Below, in pieces: positions 1 to 7,452 of a DNA stretch of 12,299 nucleotides. The notes below the pieces were generated by a model, which was not told the origin of the DNA, searched no databases, and worked only from the letters and a program-made list of their open reading frames with translations. The position numbers and the translations under genes were made by a program. Positions within the stretch are counted from its first letter, which is position 1; each line of letters starts with the position of its first letter. The DNA is from CAIKZZ01 sp037443765 (GTDB lineage Bacteria; Pseudomonadota; Gammaproteobacteria; Steroidobacterales; Steroidobacteraceae): assembly GCA_037443765.1 (NCBI GenBank), contig JBBINS010000087.1:1-12299 (forward strand), read 5' to 3'.

Positions 1-642
1 GCCGTTCACCACGAGTTCGTCGCGCATGTACCGGCTGCCGACCAGCAGCGCGTCGGCACCGTACTGGCGCATGAGGTCCTTGAGCGTCTCGAGCCGCCCG
101 GCGAGCGCATCGTCGACGCGCGCCTGCTCGATCGACGCCGGCAGGCCGGTCGGCCACAGCAACGGCAGGCCGCGCTGCTGCGCGGCGGTGGCGACGACGC
201 GCCGCAGCTCGGGGTCCGCCGTGCCGCCGAGAGTTCGCGGCGCGCCGGGCCTGGCGCTCGCCAGCAGCACCAGCGTCAGCGGCCGCTCCGGCGACCAGAG
301 GCGCTGGCCGGCCTGCAGCAGTCCCGCGTCGAGCGCCTCGGGGTCGAACGCGACGACGAGCTGGTTGCCCGGCGCCGAGCGGAAGGTGCGCGCCAGCCGC
401 GGGGCGCCGGCATAAAGGCCAGCGAGCGCCGGATCGGTCGCCGCGGCCCGTCGGCCCGTGAGCCGCACGACGACCTGCCGGAGGGCGTCGGTGGCGGCGG
501 CGGCGCGGCCGGCGTCGGTCGAGTCGCCCGCGCCGGTGCCCGCGTAGAGGCCGTCCACGGCGACGGCGAAGGCCGGACCGGGCGACCCGGACGAGAGCAG
601 GCCGACGAGCAGCGCGGCCACGATTCGGTTGACAAAGCGCAT
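1..642 (-). CDS. DUF2066 domain-containing protein, 3' end outside window
   Basis: The first 214 codons of a minus-strand gene are visible, with no stop before the window edge. The start ATG (640-642) is preceded by AGGGA five bases upstream, a good ribosome binding site. Residues 1-26 form a Sec signal peptide: a basic start, a hydrophobic core (VAALLVGLL) and an AFA site at 24-26. The mature protein begins VAVDGLY, then a conserved-looking region (ALRQVVVRLTGRRAA near 45-60) and LVVAFDPEALDAGLLQAGQ. This matches my memory of DUF2066 proteins, exported proteins of unknown role encoded divergently from purM in many gammaproteobacteria. The position beside purM supports the call. It is probably periplasmic or envelope-associated; no enzyme motif was recognised. 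Confidence 0.8.
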   Translation of the reverse strand, partial: MRFVNRIVAALLVGLLSSGSPGPAFAVAVDGLYAGTGAGDSTDAGRAAAATDALRQVVVRLTGRRAAATDPALAGLYAGAPRLARTFRSAPGNQLVVAFDPEALDAGLLQAGQRLWSPERPLTLVLLASARPGAPRTLGGTADPELRRVVATAAQQRGLPLLWPTGLPASIEQARVDDALAGRLETLKDLMRQYGADALLVGSRYMRDELVVNG

Positions 643-700
643 GCGTTTCCCTGGCGGGGCACGGAGCTCGCCGCGCGACCGGCGGCGACTCGGATCACCA

Positions 701-708
701 TGTAAAAT
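701..708 (+). promoter_or_regulatory. Candidate -10 element upstream of purM
   Basis: The 100-base gap between the divergent DUF2066 and purM genes is GC-rich except for TGTAAAAT at 701-708. TAAAAT (703-708) is a plausible sigma-70 -10 box and would put the transcript start about 27 bases before the purM ATG. No convincing -35 box lies 16-18 bases upstream (about 680-685 reads CGGCGG). The opposite strand of the same AT-rich patch (TATTTT) could serve the divergent gene. This is a weak, motif-only call. Confidence 0.35.
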
Positions 709-742
709 ACCATAGCCTCGAAACCCGGCCCGGCGTCGCCCT

Positions 743-1780
743 ATGTCCAATTCCCGCCCCTCCGTGACCTATCGCGACGCCGGTGTCGATATCGACGCGG
801 GCGACGAGCTCGTCGAGCGCATCAAGCCGCACGTCAAGCGGACGATGCGCAAGGAGGTCATCGGCGGCCTCGGCGGCTTTGGTGCGCTCTTTCGCGTGCC
901 ACTCGACCGGTACCGGAAGCCGGTCCTCGTGTCCGGCACCGACGGCGTCGGCACCAAGCTCAGGCTCGCGATCGAGACCGGCCGCCACGACACGATCGGC
1001 ATCGACCTCGTCGCGATGTGCGTCAACGACGTCGTCGTGCAGGGCGCCGAGCCGCTGTTCTTCCTGGATTACTACGCGACCGGCCGTCTCGACGTCCCGG
1101 TCGCCGAGCGCGTCGTCGCGGGCATCGTCGAGGGCTGCGTGCAGGCCGGCTGCGCACTGATCGGCGGCGAAACCGCGGAAATGCCCGGGATGTACCACGA
1201 CGCCGACTACGACCTCGCCGGCTTCTGCGTCGGCATCGCCGACGAGGACCGCCTGATCGACGGCAGCACGACGCGCGCGGGCGACGTCGTCATCGGCCTC
1301 GCCTCGTCGGGCCCCCACTCGAACGGCTACTCGCTGATCCGCAAGCTGCTCGCGATCGGCGGCGCGACCGCGGCGACCGAGGTCGCCGGGCAGAAGCTCT
1401 ACGACCTGCTGCTGGCGCCGACGCGGATCTACGTCAAGTCGCTGCTCGCGCTGCAGGCGGAACTCCCCGTGCGGGGCTTTGCCCACATCACTGGCGGCGG
1501 GCTGCTCGACAACATCCCGCGCGTCGTCCCGGACGGCCTCGAGGTCAGGCTCGACCGGCGCGCGTGGAAGCGCCCGCCGGTCTTCGACTGGCTGCAGGCG
1601 ACCGGCAACATCGACGAAACCGAAATGCACCGCACGTTCAACTGCGGAATCGGCATGACCGTGTGCGTGCCGCCGGAGGCCACCGACCAGGCGCTCGCGC
1701 GCCTGCGGGCGCTCGGCGAGACCGCGACCGTGATCGGCGAGGTTCGCGCAGGCACGAGCGGTGTCGTCCTCGAAGGCTGA
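743..1780 (+). CDS. purM: Phosphoribosylformylglycinamidine cyclo-ligase (AIR synthetase)
   Basis: PurM closes formylglycinamidine ribonucleotide to aminoimidazole ribonucleotide using ATP, the fifth step of de novo purine synthesis, in the cytoplasm. The 345-residue product is family length. Visible signatures are the N-terminal TYRDAGVDIDAG, the glycine-rich GGLGGFGALF (41-50), DGVGTK (67-72), AMCVNDVVVQGAEP (91-104), GGETAEMPGMY (141-151), SSGPHSNGYSL (188-198) and the C-terminal HITGGGLLDNIPR. All are hallmarks of AIR synthetase. The start is fixed by the family N-terminus; no strong ribosome binding site is seen before it. It is first in a unit with purN and a DUF3108 gene, and its last 20 bases overlap the purN start. 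Nothing appears truncated or altered. Confidence 0.97.
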   Translation: MSNSRPSVTYRDAGVDIDAGDELVERIKPHVKRTMRKEVIGGLGGFGALFRVPLDRYRKPVLVSGTDGVGTKLRLAIETGRHDTIGIDLVAMCVNDVVVQGAEPLFFLDYYATGRLDVPVAERVVAGIVEGCVQAGCALIGGETAEMPGMYHDADYDLAGFCVGIADEDRLIDGSTTRAGDVVIGLASSGPHSNGYSLIRKLLAIGGATAATEVAGQKLYDLLLAPTRIYVKSLLALQAELPVRGFAHITGGGLLDNIPRVVPDGLEVRLDRRAWKRPPVFDWLQATGNIDETEMHRTFNCGIGMTVCVPPEATDQALARLRALGETATVIGEVRAGTSGVVLEG

Positions 1781-2444
1781 GACGACCGGCAGACTGCCGG
1801 TCGTCATCCTGCTGTCGGGCTCCGGCAGCAATTTCGCCGCGATCGCCGCTGCCGCCGCTGCGGGCGCCCTGCCCATCGACGTGCGCGCAGCGGTTTCCGA
1901 CCGCGCCGCCGCCTTCGGGCTCGAGCGCGCGCGGGCCCTCGGCATTCCCGCCGAGGCCGTGCCCGTCGCCGGCTACGCGGACCGCGCGGCGCACAACGTC
2001 GCGCTCGCGGCCCGGATCGACACCTACCAGCCGGCGCTCGTGGTCTGCGCGGGATACATGCGCATCTTCACGGGGGCGTTCGTCGAGCATTACGCCGACC
2101 GGATGCTCAACATCCATCCGTCGCTCCTGCCTGAGTTCCGCGGGCTCCATACGCACGAGCGTGCGCTCGAGACGGGCGCCCGCTGGCACGGCTGCTCGGT
2201 GCACTTCGTCACCGAGGAACTCGACGGCGGCCCGCTCGTCGCGCAGGCGCCGGTGCCGGTGCTCCCCGGGGACACGGTCGAGACGCTTTCAGCGCGCGTT
2301 CATCGGGCGGAGCACAGGCTCTACCCGACGGTCATCGGCTGGTTCGCGACCGGGCGGCTGCGCTCGAGCGGCGGCCGGGTCACGCTCGATGGCAAACGCC
2401 TCACGACCCCGGTGCGACTGGAGAACCTCGATGCAGAGTCCTGA
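1761..2444 (+). CDS. purN: Phosphoribosylglycinamide formyltransferase (GAR transformylase)
   Basis: PurN transfers the formyl group of 10-formyltetrahydrofolate to glycinamide ribonucleotide, the third step of purine synthesis. The 227-residue product carries the nucleotide-binding loop SGSGSN (19-24), the folate and catalytic stretch LNIHPSLLP with N117 and H119, and D155 in TEELDGG. These correspond to Asn106, His108 and Asp144 of the E. coli enzyme at a constant offset of 11. The GTG start at 1761 lies inside the end of purM (20-base overlap), implying translational coupling. Later starts would cut into the first beta strand (VVILLSG). The C-terminal end carries a short extension (TTPVRLENLDAES). 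The order purM-purN is the usual gammaproteobacterial one. Confidence 0.96.
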   Translation: MSSSKAETTGRLPVVILLSGSGSNFAAIAAAAAAGALPIDVRAAVSDRAAAFGLERARALGIPAEAVPVAGYADRAAHNVALAARIDTYQPALVVCAGYMRIFTGAFVEHYADRMLNIHPSLLPEFRGLHTHERALETGARWHGCSVHFVTEELDGGPLVAQAPVPVLPGDTVETLSARVHRAEHRLYPTVIGWFATGRLRSSGGRVTLDGKRLTTPVRLENLDAES

Positions 2445-3222
2445 GCGCGATCGCGCGCCGCGCCGCGTGCGAGTTGCAGGCCTCGCGCTCGCGCTCCTCG
2501 TCACCGCCGCGCCCGCCGTGGGCGAGGGGCTGCGGCCGCACGACGTCGTCTACCAGTTCCTGTTCAAGGGCGTGAGCGGCGGGGAGCTCGAGCTGAAGCT
2601 GCTGCCGGACGCGCAGCCGGACAGCTGGATCTACGAGACGCACGCCCATCCGAACTTCCTCGCCAGCTTCTTCGTCAGCTCCAATTCGATCGAGCGCGGC
2701 TGGTTCAGGGTCACGCCGAGCGGCGTCGAGCCGACCCGCTACTTCATCGACGGCGGCTCGTCCGACAAGAGCAACGACAGCGATCTGCGTTACGACTGGG
2801 CGCAAGGGCGAATCACCGGCACCGCGCGCGGCCGACCGCTCGACCTCGCGATCGAGCCGGGGACCCAGGACGTGATGTCGATCCGCGCGGTAGTGCTCGT
2901 CGACCTCCTTGCCGGGCGCGAGCCGCACGAGTACACGATGCTCGACGGCCGCGAGCTCAAGCGCTACGTCTACACGCGCGTCGGCACGACGAAGCTCAAG
3001 ACCGACATCGGCGAGTTCGACACCGTGATCTACAAGAGCGATCGCAAGGACTCCGACGGTCGCGGCCGGATCTGGCAGTACTGGTATGCGCCGGCTCTCG
3101 GCTGGCTGCCGCTGCGCGCCGAGCAGCGCGAGGACGGCAAGACGCGGATGACGCTCGCCATCCGCTCGCTCAAGTGGCTCGATGTCGGCGTCGGCGCGGC
3201 GGCGGTCCCGCCGCGCCGCTGA
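2431..3222 (+). CDS. DUF3108 domain-containing exported protein
   Basis: This 263-residue protein has a basic N-terminus and a hydrophobic core (VAGLALALLVTAAPAV, about 15-30), consistent with a signal peptide cleaved near residue 30. The mature part is predicted beta-rich, with motifs I associate with DUF3108: YQFLFKGVSGGELELKL, a variable middle, and a C-terminal DGRGRIWQYWYAP with LGWLPLRAEQREDGKTRMTL. No catalytic function is known to me for the family; an envelope role is inferred from export. The ATG at 2431 overlaps the purN stop by 14 bases and is preceded by GGAG (2420-2423) at 7-base spacing, which fixes the start. It sits immediately after purN, as I recall for Pseudomonas and relatives. 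The last codons contain a perfect hairpin (3192-3218). Confidence 0.85.
   Translation: MQSPERDRAPRRVRVAGLALALLVTAAPAVGEGLRPHDVVYQFLFKGVSGGELELKLLPDAQPDSWIYETHAHPNFLASFFVSSNSIERGWFRVTPSGVEPTRYFIDGGSSDKSNDSDLRYDWAQGRITGTARGRPLDLAIEPGTQDVMSIRAVVLVDLLAGREPHEYTMLDGRELKRYVYTRVGTTKLKTDIGEFDTVIYKSDRKDSDGRGRIWQYWYAPALGWLPLRAEQREDGKTRMTLAIRSLKWLDVGVGAAAVPPRR
3192..3218. terminator. Perfect 11-bp GC hairpin at a convergent gene junction
   Basis: CGGCGCGGCGG (3192-3202) pairs perfectly with CCGCCGCGCCG (3208-3218) around a five-base loop CGGTC. It lies in the last codons of the DUF3108 gene and 14 bases beyond the stop of the convergent dcd gene, where only nine bases separate the two genes. The position suggests a two-way transcription end. 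There is no T-run on either side, so it is not a textbook intrinsic terminator. Because the sequence also encodes GVGAAAVPPRR in a GC-rich gene, part of the symmetry could be compositional. Confidence 0.4.
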
Positions 3223-3231
3223 CGACGCCGC

Positions 3232-3795
3232 TCAGGTCTTCGGCAGCGTGACGCCGCGCTGGCCCATGTACTTGCCGGCGCGGTCCTTGTACGAGGTGCC
3301 GCACACCTCGTCCGACTCGAAGAACAGCATCTGCGCCACACCCTCGTTGGCGTAGATCTTCGCTGGCAGCGTCGTCGTGTTGGAAAACTCGAGCGTCACA
3401 TGCCCCTCCCACTCGGGCTCCAAGGGCGTTACGTTCACGATAACACCGCAACGGGCATACGTGGATTTTCCCAATGTGACGCACAGTACGTTGCGCGGTA
3501 TTCGAAAGAGCTCGACGGTGCGTGCGAGCGCGAACGAATTCGGCGGAATGATGCAGACGTCCGCCGTCACGTCGACGAAGCTCGCCATGTCGAATGCTTT
3601 CGGGTCGACGATCGTCGAATTGATGTTCGTGAATATCTTGAACTCGTTCGCACAGCGCACGTCATAGCCGTAGCTCGACGTGCCGTAAGACACGATCTTG
3701 CGGCCATCGACCGAGCGCACCTGGCCCGGCTCGAACGGCTCGATCATGCCGGTCGCCGCCATGCGCCGGATCCAGTGGTCTGACTTGATGCTCAT
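3232..3795 (-). CDS. dcd: dCTP deaminase
   Basis: Dcd deaminates dCTP to dUTP, feeding dUTPase and thymidylate synthesis. The 187-residue product is close to the usual length. It has the N-terminus MSIKSDHWIRRM, SYGTSSYGYDVRCANEF, the substrate loop GKSTYARCG with S111 and R115, and the catalytic glutamate E136 in VTLEFSNTTTLPAKIY (Glu138 in E. coli). The CGVIVNVTPLEPEWEGHVTLEFSN stretch matches the short Pseudomonas/Burkholderia-type enzyme rather than the enteric one. A G-rich stretch (GGGGAT) just before the ATG is a possible ribosome binding site. It lies 87 bases downstream of apbC on the same strand, an arrangement I also recall from Pseudomonas, so the two are probably co-transcribed. 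The gene looks intact. Confidence 0.96.
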   Translation of the reverse strand: MSIKSDHWIRRMAATGMIEPFEPGQVRSVDGRKIVSYGTSSYGYDVRCANEFKIFTNINSTIVDPKAFDMASFVDVTADVCIIPPNSFALARTVELFRIPRNVLCVTLGKSTYARCGVIVNVTPLEPEWEGHVTLEFSNTTTLPAKIYANEGVAQMLFFESDEVCGTSYKDRAGKYMGQRGVTLPKT

Positions 3796-3834
3796 GTATC
3801 CCCGGCCCCTGCAATGTACGTCGTTGCTCGTCGC

Positions 3835-3856
3835 GTCGCCGCCGGTCCGCGGCGAC
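3835..3856 (-). other. 8-bp inverted repeat between apbC and dcd
   Basis: GTCGCCGC (3835-3842) and GCGGCGAC (3849-3856) form a perfect stem around the six-base loop CGGTCC, inside the 87-base non-coding gap between apbC and dcd. On the transcribed (minus) strand no U-run follows, so it is unlikely to be a full terminator. It could protect or attenuate the message between the two genes. The function is inferred from position only. Confidence 0.35.
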
Positions 3857-3882
3857 AGACGCTGACCAAAAGGCTCGCGGCA

Positions 3883-4956
3883 CTAATCGTCGCTGACGGA
3901 GAGCGTCGGGAACGCCGACGTTCCGGTGCCGGACGCGAGCCGCGCCGTCGTGCGGCGCGCAATGTCGTGGTACGCGAGCGCGATCCGGCCGCCGGGCTCG
4001 GCGACGACCGTCGGCCGGCCGCCGTCGGTCTGCTCCCGAATGCAGATGTCGAGCGGCAGGCTGCCGAGCAGCGGCACACCGTATTCCGTCGCCATCCGTT
4101 CGCCGCCGCCGGCGCCGAAGACGTGCTCCTCGTGGCCGCAGTTGGAGCAGATGTGCGTGGCCATGTTCTCGATGATGCCGAGCACCGGGACCGAGACCTT
4201 TCGGAACATCATCAGGCCCTTGCGGGCGTCCGCGAGCGCTATGTCCTGGGGCGTCGTGACGATGATCGCGCCGCTGACCGGCACGCGCTGCGCGAGCGTC
4301 AGCTGGATGTCGCCCGTGCCGGGCGGCATGTCGACGACCAGGTAGTCCAGGTCGCCCCACTGGGTGTCCCCGAGCAGCTGCACGAGCGCCTGAGTCACCA
4401 TCGGCCCCCGCCAGACCATCGGTTGCGCCGGGTCGATCAGGAACCCGATCGACATCACCGCCACGCCGTAGGCCCGCAGTGGCTCGATCTGCTTGCCGTC
4501 CGGCGTGTTCGGGCGCTGGCCCGCGAGCCCCATCATGAGCGGCTGGCTCGGGCCGTAGATATCCGCGTCGAGGAGGCCGACCCGTGCCCCCTGTGCCGCG
4601 AGCGCGAGCGCAAGATTGGCGGCGGTCGTCGACTTGCCGACTCCGCCCTTCCCGGACGCGATCGCCAGCACGTTGCGGATATTCGCCAGGGGCTTGAGGT
4701 TCCCCTGTACGGCGTGGGACGCGATCTGCGACCGCAGCCGGACCTGCACACCGCCCGTCCAGCCCGCCGCGGCGAGCTCCCGGCCGAGAAGGTCCCGGAG
4801 GGACCCCTCGTAGCCGCCGGACGGAAAGCCTAGCGTGACGTCGACAATCGCGTCGGTACCGACAATTTCCGTACCGGTGACCGCGGCGCCGAGGGGCTGG
4901 CCGAGGTACGGGTCGATGGTGGCGGCGGCGCGGGCGCGGAGCTCGTTGGCGTTCAT
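3883..4956 (-). CDS. apbC: Mrp/ApbC-type P-loop ATPase, iron-sulfur cluster carrier
   Basis: The 357-residue protein has the architecture of bacterial Mrp/ApbC. An N-terminal MIP18-like (DUF59) domain covers about 1-85. A ParA/MinD-type ATPase follows, with the deviant Walker A GKGGVGKST (102-110), switch I LDADIYGPSQP (129-139), Walker B YLVVDMPPGTGD (205-216) and ENMATHICSNCGHEEHVFG (263-281). C270 and C273 form the CxxC that bridges a 4Fe-4S cluster in the homodimer. Family members load Fe-S clusters onto apoproteins in the cytoplasm. The reading frame stays open upstream, but the family N-terminus (MNANELRARAAATIDPYLG) sets the ATG at 4954-4956. The ribosome binding site is weak. It is transcribed away from the kinase gene and toward dcd. 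Confidence 0.95.
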   Translation of the reverse strand: MNANELRARAAATIDPYLGQPLGAAVTGTEIVGTDAIVDVTLGFPSGGYEGSLRDLLGRELAAAGWTGGVQVRLRSQIASHAVQGNLKPLANIRNVLAIASGKGGVGKSTTAANLALALAAQGARVGLLDADIYGPSQPLMMGLAGQRPNTPDGKQIEPLRAYGVAVMSIGFLIDPAQPMVWRGPMVTQALVQLLGDTQWGDLDYLVVDMPPGTGDIQLTLAQRVPVSGAIIVTTPQDIALADARKGLMMFRKVSVPVLGIIENMATHICSNCGHEEHVFGAGGGERMATEYGVPLLGSLPLDICIREQTDGGRPTVVAEPGGRIALAYHDIARRTTARLASGTGTSAFPTLSVSDD

Positions 4957-4985
4957 TCGGGTGGGGTATCTTCCAAGGACCCGCC

Positions 4986-4991
4986 ATTCTA
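4986..4991 (-). promoter_or_regulatory. Candidate -10 element of apbC
   Basis: On the minus strand the sequence reads TAGAAT (plus-strand ATTCTA at 4986-4991), five of six matches to the sigma-70 -10 consensus, about 30 bases before the apbC ATG. No recognisable -35 lies 17 bases upstream, where the sequence is a G/C run. The divergent extended -10 of the kinase gene is about 45 bases away in the same intergenic region. Confidence 0.35.
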
Positions 4992-5032
4992 ACGGACCCG
5001 TAACCGGCGGGGGCGGCCCGCAGCCCCCCCTA

Positions 5033-5041
5033 TGGCATAAT
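5033..5041 (+). promoter_or_regulatory. Extended -10 promoter (TGGCATAAT) of the kinase-pilT operon
   Basis: TGGCATAAT fits an extended -10 element: TG, one base, then CATAAT (5036-5041). No -35 is evident, which extended -10 promoters tolerate. Initiation six to eight bases after the hexamer would fall at or next to the GTG start (5048), suggesting a leaderless or near-leaderless message. The same nine bases precede metG at 9637-9645. Confidence 0.5.
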
Positions 5042-5047
5042 TCCGGG

Positions 5048-7438
5048 GTGAAGTTTCTTTCGAATCTGCGCGGTGAAAAGCTGCTCGCCGACATCAAGTC
5101 GGGCGGCGATCCGTCTAACCCCGTAGTCCGGAAGGCCGTCGAAAAGCTGGTCGCCCTCGGCAAGGACGCGATCCCGATGGTCATCACCGCCCTCGGGACG
5201 TCCGACAAGGGCGCGACGATGGCGTTCGTCGAGGTGCTGACCCAGCTGGCCGACGCCAAGAACGTCCCGCTGATCCTGCAGGGCCTCGCCGAGCCCAACC
5301 CCAGGACCACGGCGGCGGTCGCCTGGGCGCTGTCGAGCGCGAAGGGCTTCCCAGCCGGGCTGCTGCTCGACGCCCTCAGGAACGCCGACCTCGCCAGCCC
5401 CGCCCTGATCGAAGTGATCGGCGCCCACAAGGCGCGGATTCCGCTGCGCGACCTGCTCGCGGCCGCCTACGCGCACGACTCCGGCGACAAGTCGGCGCTC
5501 TTCAAGATCATCGGCGACGTGGCCGACGAGCACTCGGTTCCGGATCTGCTGGCGCGCCTCGACGGCAAGGACTTCATCGTCCGCATCAACCTGATGGACA
5601 TCCTGTCGCGCTTCGGCACGCCGGAGGTGCAGCAGGCGCTCCTTGGCCAGCTCAAGGACCCGTCCAAGATCATCCGCCAGGCGGCTCTCGGCGCGCTCCT
5701 CAAGACGCCGGGCATCACGAACGTCGAGCCGGTCGCCCCGCTGCTCGCGGACGCCGACATGGAGGTCGCGAACCGGGCGATCGAGCTGCTGATCAAGGCC
5801 CGCCACCCGCAGACGGTCCGCTACCTGATCCCGCTCCTCAAGGACGAGTCCGAATACGCGCGCCGCGCCGCGGTCGAGGTCCTGAACGAGGTCGGCGACG
5901 CCAACTCGATCAAGCTGCTGCTCGAGGCGATCAAGGACAGCGACTGGTGGGTCCGCAGCCGCGCCGCGGACGCGCTCGGCAAGATCGGCGGCCCGCGCGT
6001 CGTCGATGCGGTCCTCATGCTCGTCCGCGACCCGGACGAGGACATCCGCCGCACGGCGATCGAGATCCTGAACCTGACCAAGGACGAGCGCGCGGTCGAA
6101 TACCTCCTGCAGGCCACGCGCGACACCGACTGGTGGGTGAGCGAGCGCGCGGTCGACGCCCTCGCCGAGATCGGCAGCGAGCGCGCGCTGCCGCGGCTGA
6201 TCGAGATGCTGAAGGGCCCCGCGCGTTCGGTGCCGTCCGCGATCCGCGCCCTCGGCAAGCTCGGCGACGCCCGGATCATCGACGCGCTGCTGCCCCAGCT
6301 CAGCCGCCCGGAGAAGGAGATCCGCGTCGAGACGATGCACGCCCTCGCCCGCCTGGTCGACGAGCAGAACGCCGAGACGATCCGCGCGAAGATCCGCTCG
6401 CTCGGCGAGATCTCGACCGACCAGACGGTCGTGGTCGCCGCCAACCGCGCGCTCGAGGATCTCGACGCCCGCTTCTCGACCGCCGAGATCGCGTCGCAAC
6501 GCAAGGCCGAGCACGTCGCCGCGGCACCGGCCCGCACGATGCTGATCGAGAACGCGGACCTCGCCGAAATCGTCCGCCAGAACGAGGCCGCCGCCCAGCG
6601 TCTCGACATCTCGACGCTGCAGTCCGGCGACATCCTCGACGGCCGCTACAAGTACATCGAGAAGATCGGCAAGGGCGCGTTCGGCACCGTGCTGCTGATG
6701 GAGGACACGGTCGTCGACGAGCGGCTGATCCTCAAGTTCCTCAATCCGGCCGTGTCCGGCGACGAGGAGATGATGCAGCGCTTCGTGCACGAGCTGCGGT
6801 ACTCCCGCAAGATCACGCATCGCAACGTCATCCGCATCTACGATTTCCTCTTCATCCGCGGCAACTACGCGATCTCGATGGAGTACTTCCCGAGCCATAC
6901 GCTCGGCGCTGAGATCGTCAACGAGAAGCCGATGCCGATCGCGCGCGCCGTCAAGTACGGCATCGACATCGCGACCGGCATGGCCGTCGCCCACGAGATC
7001 GGCATCGTGCATCGCGACCTCAAGCCCGCCAACGTGCTGATCAACGACCAGGGCCTGCTCAAGATCGTGGACTTCGGCGTGGCGGCGGCGCAGCGCGAGG
7101 GCGACGTGCAGCTGACCAAGACCGGCTACGTGATCGGCTCGCCGAAGTACATGGCGCCCGAGCAGATCCTCGGCAAGCAGGTCGACCCGCGCGCCGACGT
7201 CTACAGTACCGGCGTGATCCTGTACGAGATGCTGACCGGCGTGCCGCCGTACAGCCGTGGCGATCACATGGCCGTGATGTACCAGCACGTGCAGGGCAAG
7301 GCGCGCCCGCCGATCGAGATCAACCCGCAGCTGCCGCAGCCGCTGTCGGATCTGGTGGTGAAGGCGATGGCGGTCGACAAGACCAAGCGCTTCCAGAGCA
7401 TGGACGAGCTGCGCGGAGCCCTCGAGAAGTTCGCCTAG
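5048..7438 (+). CDS. HEAT-repeat protein fused to a C-terminal Ser/Thr protein kinase
   Basis: The 796-residue protein has two parts. Residues about 15-475 are tandem helical HEAT-like repeats (for example VRSRAADALGKIG and VSERAVDALAEIG), likely a protein-binding solenoid. Residues about 530-796 are a Hanks-type kinase: glycine loop GKGAFG (541-546), ATP-lysine K563, helix-C E582, HRDLKPAN with D657, DFG 675-677, GSPKYMAPEQ with APE 703-705, and D717 in DVYSTGVILYE. All catalytic residues are present, so an active kinase is expected. No signal peptide, membrane segment or PASTA domain is seen, so it should be cytoplasmic. T690 and T692 are possible activation-loop phosphosites. The GTG start fits the onset of the repeats (VKFLSNLRGEKLL); upstream in-frame ATGs would overlap apbC antisense. 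It lies 14 bases before the first PilT gene, so its targets may include the motors (inference). Confidence 0.93.
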   Translation: MKFLSNLRGEKLLADIKSGGDPSNPVVRKAVEKLVALGKDAIPMVITALGTSDKGATMAFVEVLTQLADAKNVPLILQGLAEPNPRTTAAVAWALSSAKGFPAGLLLDALRNADLASPALIEVIGAHKARIPLRDLLAAAYAHDSGDKSALFKIIGDVADEHSVPDLLARLDGKDFIVRINLMDILSRFGTPEVQQALLGQLKDPSKIIRQAALGALLKTPGITNVEPVAPLLADADMEVANRAIELLIKARHPQTVRYLIPLLKDESEYARRAAVEVLNEVGDANSIKLLLEAIKDSDWWVRSRAADALGKIGGPRVVDAVLMLVRDPDEDIRRTAIEILNLTKDERAVEYLLQATRDTDWWVSERAVDALAEIGSERALPRLIEMLKGPARSVPSAIRALGKLGDARIIDALLPQLSRPEKEIRVETMHALARLVDEQNAETIRAKIRSLGEISTDQTVVVAANRALEDLDARFSTAEIASQRKAEHVAAAPARTMLIENADLAEIVRQNEAAAQRLDISTLQSGDILDGRYKYIEKIGKGAFGTVLLMEDTVVDERLILKFLNPAVSGDEEMMQRFVHELRYSRKITHRNVIRIYDFLFIRGNYAISMEYFPSHTLGAEIVNEKPMPIARAVKYGIDIATGMAVAHEIGIVHRDLKPANVLINDQGLLKIVDFGVAAAQREGDVQLTKTGYVIGSPKYMAPEQILGKQVDPRADVYSTGVILYEMLTGVPPYSRGDHMAVMYQHVQGKARPPIEINPQLPQPLSDLVVKAMAVDKTKRFQSMDELRGALEKFA

Positions 7439-7452
7439 CCGGAAACGCCGCG

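Noticed and set aside
629..634. TTGACA resembling a -35 box on the plus strand
   Set aside because: No -10-like sequence lies 16-18 bases downstream (TGGCGG). The site is inside the signal-peptide codons of the DUF2066 gene.
1018..2430. An in-frame upstream extension of the DUF3108 gene back through purM and purN
   Set aside because: The extension is arginine-rich nonsense out of frame with two clear enzymes. The ATG at 2431 has a ribosome binding site and is followed by a signal peptide.
4835..5047. An ATG-started N-terminal extension of the kinase protein
   Set aside because: It would run antisense through the apbC start and its promoter region, and it contains no HEAT-like sequence. The GTG at 5048 fits the onset of the repeats.
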